NCBI GenBank assembly: GCA_037127655.1
Contig: JBAXXY010000059.1
Coordinates: 1-14,903, forward strand
Length of the DNA stretch: 14,903 nucleotides
Reading direction: 5' to 3'
Origin: GWF2-38-69 sp037127655
Lineage (GTDB): Bacteria; Verrucomicrobiota; Lentisphaeria; Victivallales; GWF2-38-69
Shown here: piece after piece, positions 1 to 7,298 of the stretch
Layout: each line of letters begins with the position of its first letter
Numbering within the stretch: position 1 is the first letter of the stretch
The notes under the pieces: model-generated
Databases searched by the model: none
The model's input: only the letters and a program-made list of their open reading frames with translations
Told to the model about the DNA's origin: nothing
Program-made: the position numbers and the translations under genes

Positions 1-786
1 TCATTATATGATTACAGTGACTGGTCTTCCAATCCTTCTGACACTGTTAGATCCCAAAAAATAATAAATTCTCTGGATGCTGGTCATAAAGTTATAATTT
101 TAATACAATTTATGTATAGATGGGCACCAGTAGTTGCGAAAGCAACAATAGACAAGGCAATACCTGGATGGACAGGAACCCTTACTTTCCATTTAGATAA
201 AACCGTAAATCTATCTAAAACGCCAATAAGCTTTGATATTTCAGACAATGTTAATGTCTATAGTGTCTGGGGAATTAGTGGCTATCCATCATTCACACAA
301 AATGGGAACACTGTCACAGTAAAAACTAATCTTCCTTCCATGGGGGATATACTAGAAGCGGAAGCCCCAATTAAGCTTTCTTTTTCTGCTAGTGCCGAGG
401 TATATACAGTATCAAATATAAGGTTGGGCACTCCATCTCCTACTTTATTGGTTCCATGGGGAAATGAGGGTGATTATTATTTTTATGATTCAAAAGGGAC
501 AATAAATAGAGCACCTTATCCAAGCGATCCTGCCAAATTAAATACACTTGCACCATTTACCACAAAGAATAACACTGGCTGGACCTGTTATGTGGATAGC
601 GGTCATTATCTAGAAATTATTTCTTATGCTAAATCAACAAGCGATAATCAGATTTTATTTGTAGCTAGAAATTCCTGGGGGCCGAACCGAGGTCAAAACG
701 GCAACTTCTTCTTAACAGATTGGTTCGTAAATAATCATTCAAAATTTGCTGCACAATTCAATCAACATGATGAAGCAAATCATTAG
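1..786 (+). CDS. C-terminal part of a papain-like (C1-type) cysteine peptidase with an extra beta-rich segment
   Basis: The frame is open from base 1, so the gene begins left of the window and 261 residues are visible; the ATG at 112 is internal. Numbering from base 1, a GH-Y-L-E-I-I-S-Y stretch gives a candidate catalytic His at 202, and ARNSWG gives a candidate catalytic Asn at 224. This His-then-NSWG order is the end of the papain fold. Residues about 1-38, ending in SLDAGHKVIILIQF, resemble the family's segment before the His. Between them, about residues 50-140, lies a Thr/Ser/Asn-rich stretch with alternating hydrophobic residues beginning GWTGTLTF, which looks like a beta-sandwich or carbohydrate-binding-type insertion. 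The catalytic Cys and any signal peptide would be upstream. It is likely secreted, but that is inference. A lipoprotein gene follows 118 bp downstream. Confidence 0.55.
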   Translation, partial: SLYDYSDWSSNPSDTVRSQKIINSLDAGHKVIILIQFMYRWAPVVAKATIDKAIPGWTGTLTFHLDKTVNLSKTPISFDISDNVNVYSVWGISGYPSFTQNGNTVTVKTNLPSMGDILEAEAPIKLSFSASAEVYTVSNIRLGTPSPTLLVPWGNEGDYYFYDSKGTINRAPYPSDPAKLNTLAPFTTKNNTGWTCYVDSGHYLEIISYAKSTSDNQILFVARNSWGPNRGQNGNFFLTDWFVNNHSKFAAQFNQHDEANH

Positions 787-904
787 AAATGGATTTTTAC
801 CTGCCTATTTGAGTCGGGATTTCTTTGTTTGCTAAAAGTTCTTGGTTAAAATTAAAGTACCATACTAAATACAGAATCAGCAATAATCAAAAAAGGAATT
901 AAAA

Positions 905-1486
905 ATGAAAAGGTTACTAAGTTTTGGGTCTCTATTTGCAGTGGCGCTATCTTTAACAGGGTGTTTAAGCCCTACAGGATCAACCCCAGACCAACAAAAA
1001 ACTTATGCAAATGGCATAGTAAAATCTACATTGATTGAACTTTATAAAACTCGGCCTGAAGCTCAAAAGAAAATTGAAGATTCAAAAGGGTACATAATTT
1101 GTAATACATACGCAATTGATTTGTTCTTCCTGCCTACAGAAAATGGATGGGGAATTGCAGTTAACAATGCGACAGGAGCAACTACTATAGCAAAGCTTAT
1201 CTGCATTGGAATAGGCCCTGGTTTAGGGGTATCAGAAATGCGTAATGTATTAGTTTTTGATAATGAGATTGATTTTAATTCATTTATTCAGAGTGGCTGG
1301 ACCTTTGATGCTAAAGTAGCTGCTGTTGCTCGTTTCTCTGATGAAAGCAAAGCAACAAAAGCATATCAGGTAAATTTAATACCAAGTGTACAGGTATATA
1401 AAATTGGAGAAAGAGGACTTATAGCAGAAGCTGTAGTCGATGTCTCATATTCTTGGCCAAATGACAATTTAAATACAAAAAAGTAA
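905..1486 (+). CDS. SYLF (YSC84-like) domain lipoprotein
   Basis: This 193-residue protein starts with a signal peptide (MKRLL then a hydrophobic run) ending in a lipobox, LTGC, so Cys20 should be lipidated and the protein anchored in a membrane. The mature part fits the SYLF/YSC84 pattern: EAQKKIEDSKGYI, a Gly-rich GIGPGLGV stretch near 100, an NVLVFDNEIDF segment near 115-125, GWTFDAKVAAVARF near 131-144, and a closing GLIAEAVVDVSYSW near 170-183. SYLF domains bind phosphoinositides in eukaryotes; bacterial members are envelope lipoproteins without a firm role. The start is supported by an AAGGAA ribosome site at 892-897. It lies 118 bp after the peptidase and may be transcribed separately. 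The family call is from pattern similarity and is fairly good; the function is unknown. Confidence 0.7.
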   Translation: MKRLLSFGSLFAVALSLTGCLSPTGSTPDQQKTYANGIVKSTLIELYKTRPEAQKKIEDSKGYIICNTYAIDLFFLPTENGWGIAVNNATGATTIAKLICIGIGPGLGVSEMRNVLVFDNEIDFNSFIQSGWTFDAKVAAVARFSDESKATKAYQVNLIPSVQVYKIGERGLIAEAVVDVSYSWPNDNLNTKK

Positions 1487-1528
1487 ATTGCTATAAATAA
1501 TTTGCTCTGCTATCTGAGAGGTACATTG

Positions 1529-1564
1529 GCTTGAGATGCGGTCTTAATAAACTGCTTCTCAAGC
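1529..1564. terminator. Hairpin between convergent genes, possible weak terminator
   Basis: Two 14-base arms (1529-1542 and 1551-1564) pair at 12 positions plus one G-T wobble, around an 8-base AT-rich loop. The outer eight pairs, GCTTGAGA with TCTCAAGC, are perfect. It sits between the end of the SYLF lipoprotein gene (+) and the stop of the FAH gene (-), where a bidirectional terminator is expected. Neither side has a strong T tract, so it may be an RNA stabiliser or a weak terminator. Confidence 0.45.
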
Positions 1565-1568
1565 TGTA

Positions 1569-2411
1569 TTAAACGCAAGTTTGCTTCTGTCTGCCTAGTA
1601 ATTGAATTTCCAGCTCCATTGTGTCACCGCGTTTAAGGAATAATGGAGGATTCTTCCCCATTCCTACACCTGAAGGAGTACCCGTCGAAACAATGTCGCC
1701 TGGCTCAAGAGTCATAAACTGCGATATATGATAAACAAGAAAGAATGGATTAAATATCATATTGCCCGTGTTACCATTCTGCTGAAGTATCCCATTGACA
1801 GAAAGTTTCATCCAAAGATTATTTACATCATTTATTTCATCCTTGGTTATCATGAAAGGACCGACCGGATTGAAGGTGTCACATGATTTGCCTTTTGTCC
1901 ATTGGCCGCCGCCACGCTCTTTCTGAAATTCGCGTTCTGACACATCGTTTGAAATTGTATAGCCTGCTATATAATCAATGGCTTCTGATTCCGAATTAAG
2001 ATAACGACACTCTTTACTTATGATCAAAGCCAGCTCTACTTCATAGTCTGTTTTGATGCTGTTCTTTGGAATAACCACATTGTCATAAGGGCCTACCACA
2101 GTATTTGTCGCTTTAAGAAAAAGCACAGGTTCAATCGGGATTTTGGCATTGGTTTCGGCGGCATGATCTCTGTAGTTCAGACCAACACATACAACTTTAC
2201 CTGGTCTGGCTACACATGAACCCCATCTTTCCGTCTCTGGAATTGTTGGAAGTTTTTCTATGTCAATTTTAGAGAGCTTCTTAATGCCGTCTTCAGCAAA
2301 AAATGAGCTATTCCAATCTTTAAACAAAGATGAACAGTCTCTTCTAGCGCCGTCATCAGTGAGTATTCCCGGTCTTTCCTTTCTAAATTCGCCAAATCTT
2401 ATAAGTTTCAT
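1569..2411 (-). CDS. Fumarylacetoacetate hydrolase (FAH) family protein
   Basis: This 280-residue protein has the standard length and layout of bacterial FAH-family enzymes. These are metal-dependent hydrolases, lyases or decarboxylases acting on 2,4-dioxo acids. The N-terminal cap region runs to about residue 70. The core begins with GKVVCVGLNYRDHAAE, where His83 and Glu86 match the mobile lid. DYEVELAL supplies metal ligands Glu124 and Glu126, SNDVSER supplies Asp156, and KGKSCDTFNPVGP has the conserved Lys. The tail STGTPSGVGMGK is typical. The SEREFQKERGGGQWTKGKS block is like that of proteins annotated ureidoglycolate lyase or 2,4-diketo-3-deoxy-sugar-acid hydrolase, but no sugar-acid genes are nearby, so the substrate stays open. 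The ATG overlaps the CYTH stop (ATGA), and an AGAGGAA ribosome site lies inside the upstream gene, showing translational coupling. Confidence 0.88.
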   Translation of the reverse strand: MKLIRFGEFRKERPGILTDDGARRDCSSLFKDWNSSFFAEDGIKKLSKIDIEKLPTIPETERWGSCVARPGKVVCVGLNYRDHAAETNAKIPIEPVLFLKATNTVVGPYDNVVIPKNSIKTDYEVELALIISKECRYLNSESEAIDYIAGYTISNDVSEREFQKERGGGQWTKGKSCDTFNPVGPFMITKDEINDVNNLWMKLSVNGILQQNGNTGNMIFNPFFLVYHISQFMTLEPGDIVSTGTPSGVGMGKNPPLFLKRGDTMELEIQLLGRQKQTCV

Positions 2412-2893
2412 AAACTTTTTTCCTCTTTAGTCCATTTTGAATACGGGTATTTTACCAGCATAGAATTGTAGTATCTGGCAACGCCTGTAACTTCCTTGAG
2501 TATCCAATCGGGCAATTCGACTTTATCCTGTTCGCTCTTAAGTTCCACTTCAGCTACAATCAGTCCTTTGTTATCCTTTTCAAAAACATCTATTTCCCAA
2601 AGCAGTTCGCCTCTTTGTATTTTGTACCTGTTTTTTTCTATCAGTGGTTTAGCGCAGAGTTTGTACAAAATATCTTTAGCATCTTCAATAGAAATAGGAT
2701 ACTCAAACTCGCTTCTGGAAATATTTACCACTATGCTTTTGATGCAGATATAGGCTTTATTGCCGCCTATTCTAACTCTGACTGTAGCGCCATTTAGCGT
2801 AGGAATGTAACCCTGGCAGTAATAGGTCGGAGTAACTCCTTCCATCCATGAGGTATTTTTCACCAAGAATTTTCTTTCTATCTCTGTCGGCAT
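2408..2893 (-). CDS. CYTH-domain protein (triphosphate tunnel family)
   Basis: The start is placed at the ATG giving MPTEIERKFL because the CYTH signature ExExK (Glu4, Glu6, Lys8) must be near the N terminus. A longer reading from a TTG at 2965 adds 24 hydrophobic residues without a ribosome site and is unlikely. The 161 residues carry the tunnel pattern in order: VRVRIG (Arg39, Arg41), ICIKS (Lys52), SRSEFEYPI (Arg60, Glu62, Glu64), IEKNRYKI (Lys87, Arg89), WEIDVF (Asp102), LIVAEVEL (Glu115, Glu117) and ARYYNSML. CYTH enzymes bind triphosphates with divalent metal; small bacterial members are usually inorganic triphosphatases or, less often, CyaB-type adenylate cyclases. All acidic and basic tunnel residues look intact, so an active enzyme is expected. 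It is followed by the FAH gene with a 4-base overlap, and it diverges from the asparagine synthetase gene. Confidence 0.85.
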   Translation of the reverse strand: MPTEIERKFLVKNTSWMEGVTPTYYCQGYIPTLNGATVRVRIGGNKAYICIKSIVVNISRSEFEYPISIEDAKDILYKLCAKPLIEKNRYKIQRGELLWEIDVFEKDNKGLIVAEVELKSEQDKVELPDWILKEVTGVARYYNSMLVKYPYSKWTKEEKSL

Positions 2894-2954
2894 AAGAGAA
2901 TCCGTTTTATTTAATTGTTTATCTCTGAGAAACTTTGTAAGAATAATCCATACA

Positions 2955-2960
2955 ATTATA
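2955..2960 (-). promoter_or_regulatory. Candidate -10 element for the CYTH-FAH unit
   Basis: On the minus strand the sequence reads TATAAT, a perfect -10 hexamer, in the 120-bp gap between divergent genes. At 17 bp spacing the -35 position (2978-2983) reads TTCGTA, a poor match. Transcription would start near 2948, giving a leader of about 55 bases before the ATG at 2893. In AT-rich DNA a lone hexamer is weak evidence. Confidence 0.35.
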
Positions 2961-3013
2961 ATCAAGGATGAATCAATTACGAATCACCAATAAGCCCATT
3001 TAAATTATAACCT

Positions 3014-4903
3014 ATGTGCGGAATCTGCGGTATAGTTCATTTCTCGGACAATGCCATTGATTCGTCCATCCTTGAAAGAGCTAATAACACCATGTCGAGC
3101 CGTGGCCCGGATGGATGCGGCATCAAGATAATTGACAATGTAGGACTGGCTCACAGACGGCTTTCAATTATTGACATTGCGTCCGGGCAGCAACCTCTCT
3201 CAAATGAAGATGAAACTATCTGGATTACATTCAATGGCGAGATTTATAACTATCTTACCCTCAAAGTCGAACTCATAAAATTAGGCCATATTTTCAGAAC
3301 TAATTCCGACACTGAAGTAATCGTCCATTTATACGAGTCTTTTGGAAAGGACTGCATCAGGAAACTTGATGGCATGTTCGCATTTTCCATCTATGACAAA
3401 ACTAAAAACAGACTTCTATTAGCCAGAGACAGACTGGGGAAGAAACCATTGGTTTACTCCAAATGCGACGACAATTTTATCTTTGCAAGCGAACTCCAGG
3501 CATTGGCATCTTTTCCGAGTTTTAATAAAGAACTCAATCCACAGACTATTCATGACTTCCTAAGTTTCACTCACATTCCGGCTCCTTTGACCATCTACAA
3601 AAATGCTTTTAAACTCCAACCGGGGCACTATCTAGAATTGGATATTGCATCCGAACAGATCAATATAGGCCGGTACTGGAAAAGTGATTTCTCAACCAAA
3701 AGCGATATTTCATTTAACGATGCTAAAATCGAACTCAAACGACTCCTGAGAAACGCTGCCCAAAAGAGATTAATGTCGGAAGTTCCGCTTGGATGCTTTG
3801 TTTCTGGCGGGTTGGACTCAGCCGTGGTAACAGCATTGATGTCAGAATGTCTAAAAGGCGATTTGAGTACTTTTACCATAGGCTTTGATGATCCTCAATA
3901 TGATGAACGGCATTATGCCCAGACTGTCGCGGATCATTTCAAAACCAACCATCATGTCCGCAAAGTCACTCCCTCTGATTTTTCTGTCCTTGAAAAAATC
4001 ATAAAAAACTTCGGTGAACCCTTTGCAGACGCTTCAATGATACCCACTGCCCAGCTTGCTGGGTTTGCCAGAGAAAATATTACAGTTGCTCTCAGCGGTG
4101 ATGGAGGAGATGAATTCTTCGGAGGATACTACAGATACAGTGTTTTCAGATATGCTCAAGCACTCAATATAATCCCTCAAAAACTTAGAAAAACCTTTGC
4201 AGATTCAATAACAAAAATCTTATCCAAATCAGGTGATGAAAGAAAATTTTCGGGAAAGGTAAGGAGAGTCTTAAGTTTAATAAAGGAAGATGGAGTTAGC
4301 AGATACTTTGATATGCTCAATAAGACCGATGAAAGCCTGAAATACACGATCTATGGAGATAAACTTCGATCTATTCCAATTATCAACCCATCCATCAACT
4401 ATCTCAAGGAACTGTCTGAATCTTTAACTTCCTGCGACTCCATCGAAAGACTGATGGAACTGGACATCTACTCTTATCTTCCGAATGATATTTTGACCAA
4501 AGTGGACATAGCTTCCATGTCATCTTCGCTCGAAGTAAGAAGCCCGCTTTTAGACTACGATGTAATTGACTTTCTTGCAAAACTGCCAATAAGTTTCAAA
4601 AACACACTTACCACAAGAAAAAGGCTTCTAATCGAGACATTCAGAGATGATCTTCCAAAAGAAATTTACGCAAGGAAGAAGATGGGTTTCGGCGTCCCTG
4701 TCGGGCGATGGATAAGGAATGAGTGGAAGGAGAAAAGCAGAGAATTGCTTCTCGGCTCCGAAATATCAAAACACGGATATTTCAAAAGTTCAGAAGTAGA
4801 GAAAATCTTTAAGGCTCATCTGGATGAAAAACAAGACTATAGTTATCTGCTATTTTCTCTAATGGTTATGGAGCTGTGGTACAGAAAATTCATTAACAAT
4901 TGA
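3014..4903 (+). CDS. asnB: Asparagine synthetase, glutamine-hydrolysing
   Basis: This 629-residue protein makes asparagine from aspartate, ATP and glutamine-derived ammonia. It opens with MCGICGI, so Cys2 is the amidotransferase nucleophile once Met1 is removed. The class II glutaminase domain continues with AHRRLSIID (46-54), FNGEIYNY (73-80) and SDTEV. The synthetase domain has the pyrophosphate loop SGGLDS at 264-269, then EPFADASMIP and the SGDGGDEFFGG block at 361-371. The KKMGFGVPVGRW segment near the C terminus is typical of this family. The length is that of the long AsnB form often found in polysaccharide or exosortase clusters, but no such cluster is visible. The start is fixed by Cys2. 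No Shine-Dalgarno sequence precedes it; a TATAAC at 3006-3011 directly before the ATG could mean a very short leader. It stands alone between two minus-strand units. Confidence 0.95.
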   Translation: MCGICGIVHFSDNAIDSSILERANNTMSSRGPDGCGIKIIDNVGLAHRRLSIIDIASGQQPLSNEDETIWITFNGEIYNYLTLKVELIKLGHIFRTNSDTEVIVHLYESFGKDCIRKLDGMFAFSIYDKTKNRLLLARDRLGKKPLVYSKCDDNFIFASELQALASFPSFNKELNPQTIHDFLSFTHIPAPLTIYKNAFKLQPGHYLELDIASEQINIGRYWKSDFSTKSDISFNDAKIELKRLLRNAAQKRLMSEVPLGCFVSGGLDSAVVTALMSECLKGDLSTFTIGFDDPQYDERHYAQTVADHFKTNHHVRKVTPSDFSVLEKIIKNFGEPFADASMIPTAQLAGFARENITVALSGDGGDEFFGGYYRYSVFRYAQALNIIPQKLRKTFADSITKILSKSGDERKFSGKVRRVLSLIKEDGVSRYFDMLNKTDESLKYTIYGDKLRSIPIINPSINYLKELSESLTSCDSIERLMELDIYSYLPNDILTKVDIASMSSSLEVRSPLLDYDVIDFLAKLPISFKNTLTTRKRLLIETFRDDLPKEIYARKKMGFGVPVGRWIRNEWKEKSRELLLGSEISKHGYFKSSEVEKIFKAHLDEKQDYSYLLFSLMVMELWYRKFINN

Positions 4904-4945
4904 AGACCACTGGTGAGAAACGCCATGCTCCGATTAGTTTATCTT

Positions 4946-5767
4946 TCATAGGATCTTTTTGACAATATTTTCCAATTTTGCCATGACGTATTTATCTGGT
5001 TGAATTATGTCTAAAAACTTTTCACGGACTCCCTGAGGACGATAAGGTGTTAACTTGTAATTGACCTTTGAACCATGAAGAACTTTTGCAATTTCCGAGA
5101 CGGTTTCTTCACAATTAAAGAGCTCTGGGCATATCACAGTTCTTACCTCGTAGAGTTTTCCAGTCCCCAATAAAAATTGGAGATTCTTCAGAATCGTTTT
5201 GTTAGATTTTCCTGTAAGCCTTATATGTTCTGTCTCATTGAAAACTTTGATATCCAGCACAAACAAGTCAGTATTATTTACAAAGTCAGTCAGAGATTCA
5301 AAATCAATGTATCCATTGGTATCTATAAGCCTTGATAATTTAGGTGTCTTTTCCTTCATCTTGATAAAGAGTTCGGTAATTGCCAGATATTGAAGCGAGC
5401 ACTCTCCGCCGCTGAACGAAACACCGCTCAGGAAATCGGCTCTTTTTCTTATCTTCTGTAGAAGTTCATTTACGACTACTTTCTGAGCTTTCGGACTTGA
5501 TGACCTTGGGCAATTTTTGATACAAGTATCACATTCTATGCACTTAGTTTTATCGTAAATGACAACTTTTTCTTTCCATGACAATGCGCCTGCCGGACAT
5601 GTCGTGATGCAAATTCCGCAGGAGTTGCACCTATTGATAGTCTCAGGATTATGGCAGTATAGACAGTTTATATTGCATTCTTGAAGAAATACTGCAAAGC
5701 GATTACCCGGACCATCTACATTGGAAAAAGGAATTATTCTATTTATCTCGAAAATTTCATTATTCAT
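4946..5767 (-). CDS. yjjW: YjjW-family glycyl radical enzyme activase (radical SAM)
   Basis: This 273-residue protein is a radical S-adenosylmethionine enzyme that puts the glycyl radical on its partner encoded just upstream. Cys31, Cys35 and Cys38 form the CxxxCxxC site for the SAM-binding 4Fe-4S cluster, in ECNINCLYCHNPET. Next comes a two-cluster ferredoxin insert: CNSCGICITTC (Cys47, 50, 53, 57) and CIECDTCIKNC (Cys76, 79, 82, 86). This insert is usual in glycyl radical activases other than the pyruvate formate-lyase type. FSGGEC at 118-123 is the GGE SAM-contact motif, and the rest is a partial TIM barrel with LDIKVF and KLTPYRPQG. It starts only 8 bp after the YjjI-family stop without a strong ribosome site, so translation is probably coupled. 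The activase class is certain; the YjjW subfamily follows from the insert and the partner. Confidence 0.9.
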   Translation of the reverse strand: MNNEIFEINRIIPFSNVDGPGNRFAVFLQECNINCLYCHNPETINRCNSCGICITTCPAGALSWKEKVVIYDKTKCIECDTCIKNCPRSSSPKAQKVVVNELLQKIRKRADFLSGVSFSGGECSLQYLAITELFIKMKEKTPKLSRLIDTNGYIDFESLTDFVNNTDLFVLDIKVFNETEHIRLTGKSNKTILKNLQFLLGTGKLYEVRTVICPELFNCEETVSEIAKVLHGSKVNYKLTPYRPQGVREKFLDIIQPDKYVMAKLENIVKKIL

Positions 5768-5775
5768 AGAGTTTT

Positions 5776-7269
5776 TTAGCGTGAAGACCTTATTTTTCTT
5801 TCGGTAACTTTCAGATTATCCTCAGCGTCCTTTCCAAGAACTGTAGCGTCATTAAGGACAGCTTGAGAATTCTGAAGTTTTGCTATCTCGCTTTTCTTAA
5901 CAAGGTAGCCTGAAATCCTGACTACATCGCAGTCCTGGCAGAAAAATGAAATGTATCTGAGCCCATTGGCAAAACTCCCTTTCATGATGTCCAGAAGCGC
6001 CTTAGGTGTTTTCTTGTAAGTCTGATCAAAAACGAAAATATCACCGATGCCGCTAGGGAAAAACTTATGGAATGGCCCTGACTGCATGATGTGTTCAAAT
6101 AGAGGAGGTTCTTCACCAATAGGGATTCTGCATCCCGGTGAAACACCTTTGTCATCGCTTATACCTACCTGGGCATGCATAACATAACAGTTATTTGTTG
6201 CCTTGCAGTACATTGCTTTGTGTTCTTTAATAAGTTTAGCAATCTGAGCAATTATTCTAAGACCGAGTTCATCAGCCTCTTTCTCATGACCAAAACGACC
6301 TTTTTTACCATCTTTGCCCATTAGATCATTTACGCACTCAGCCAGCCCTACCATTCCGAACATTGCTGTGAAATTATCAAGATTTATCAACCCTTCCTTA
6401 ACAAGAAAATTTGATTCAAAAAAACCGCTCTCTTCCACTAGGAATTTAATTCTCTTGTCCATGACTGATGCAGTCGATTTCACGACATCAGGAAGAATGC
6501 TAGTGATGAAATCATCTGAGGACGAGGCTTTCCTGGCAATATTGGATAGAACCATCCTTACTAGCGTATGACTACCGCCGCCGATTTTCAGACCATTGTA
6601 ACAGCTTGCTATGGCATAATCGCCTTTGAAATCGTTTCGGAACATTTCATCATTGGCAAAACTAGGTTTAGCCGTGTGCATTGCGCAATCCATCGCTTCA
6701 ACCATAAAATCTTCTGGCATATCTTTGCCAACTTTCAGCGTGATATTAGGCACAGCAAGGTCAAGCTCTTTTGTTAATTTTAAAATGATTCTGCCTGCTC
6801 TGGTTTTATCTGGCCCCAAATTTGCGTGGCAGAAAGAGTTAGGAATAGTTTTATCTATATGAATAAGAAAAAGCCTAATGGCAAGTTCTGCTTCTTTTTC
6901 ATCGCCGATAAACCTTTCCAGCAAATAGTCAATATTGCCAAGATAAACCGGCAATGCAGTAATAGAGGGAATATGTTTATAGAGTATCAGAAGCGAATTT
7001 ATTGCCTCCCAAAGGTTTTGCGGAGGCTGGAGTCCAAGAAAGTCTGAACCCTTAGCCATAAATTTTTCGAAGTCAACTATCACATATCTAGGTCTGTATG
7101 GCGCGTTGCCCTCATACATCGTACAAATCATCTTTTCCGAAATATATTTCTTCTCAGTTTCCGAGAGTTCTATTGGGTTTACCATTGACTCAGCAAGTGA
7201 GGCAAGAGTGGAAATTTTCTGACTGTTCGTAAGAGTCCTGTTTTTTATAGTACTAAGAATTTCGTTCAT
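5776..7269 (-). CDS. yjjI: YjjI-family glycyl radical enzyme
   Basis: This 497-residue protein is close to the usual YjjI length and much shorter than pyruvate formate-lyase. Near the C terminus VVRISGYL matches the glycyl radical motif RVxGY, giving Gly454 as the radical site. ASCYNGLKIGGGSH offers Cys223 as the candidate thiyl residue, placed in mid-protein as in other family members. Other recognisable stretches are TALPVYLGNIDYLLERF near 104-120 and FGMVGLAECVNDLMG near 304-318. The radical is oxygen-sensitive, so the enzyme works in anoxic cytoplasm. The substrate of YjjI is not established to my knowledge. A GGAGTAGG ribosome site precedes the ATG. It lies 29 bp after the TGS-kinase gene and 8 bp before its activase. 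All expected catalytic features are present, so an active enzyme is likely. Confidence 0.88.
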   Translation of the reverse strand: MNEILSTIKNRTLTNSQKISTLASLAESMVNPIELSETEKKYISEKMICTMYEGNAPYRPRYVIVDFEKFMAKGSDFLGLQPPQNLWEAINSLLILYKHIPSITALPVYLGNIDYLLERFIGDEKEAELAIRLFLIHIDKTIPNSFCHANLGPDKTRAGRIILKLTKELDLAVPNITLKVGKDMPEDFMVEAMDCAMHTAKPSFANDEMFRNDFKGDYAIASCYNGLKIGGGSHTLVRMVLSNIARKASSSDDFITSILPDVVKSTASVMDKRIKFLVEESGFFESNFLVKEGLINLDNFTAMFGMVGLAECVNDLMGKDGKKGRFGHEKEADELGLRIIAQIAKLIKEHKAMYCKATNNCYVMHAQVGISDDKGVSPGCRIPIGEEPPLFEHIMQSGPFHKFFPSGIGDIFVFDQTYKKTPKALLDIMKGSFANGLRYISFFCQDCDVVRISGYLVKKSEIAKLQNSQAVLNDATVLGKDAEDNLKVTERKIRSSR

Positions 7270-7298
7270 AATTGCCTACTCCATATTCAATTTATGTT

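Noticed and set aside
112..786. Separate gene starting at the ATG at 112
   Set aside because: The same frame is open from base 1 and the upstream residues fit the peptidase, so the ATG is internal to a longer gene.
2894..2965. Longer CYTH protein with a 24-residue hydrophobic N terminus
   Set aside because: It needs a TTG start without a ribosome site, and CYTH proteins begin at the ExExK strand.
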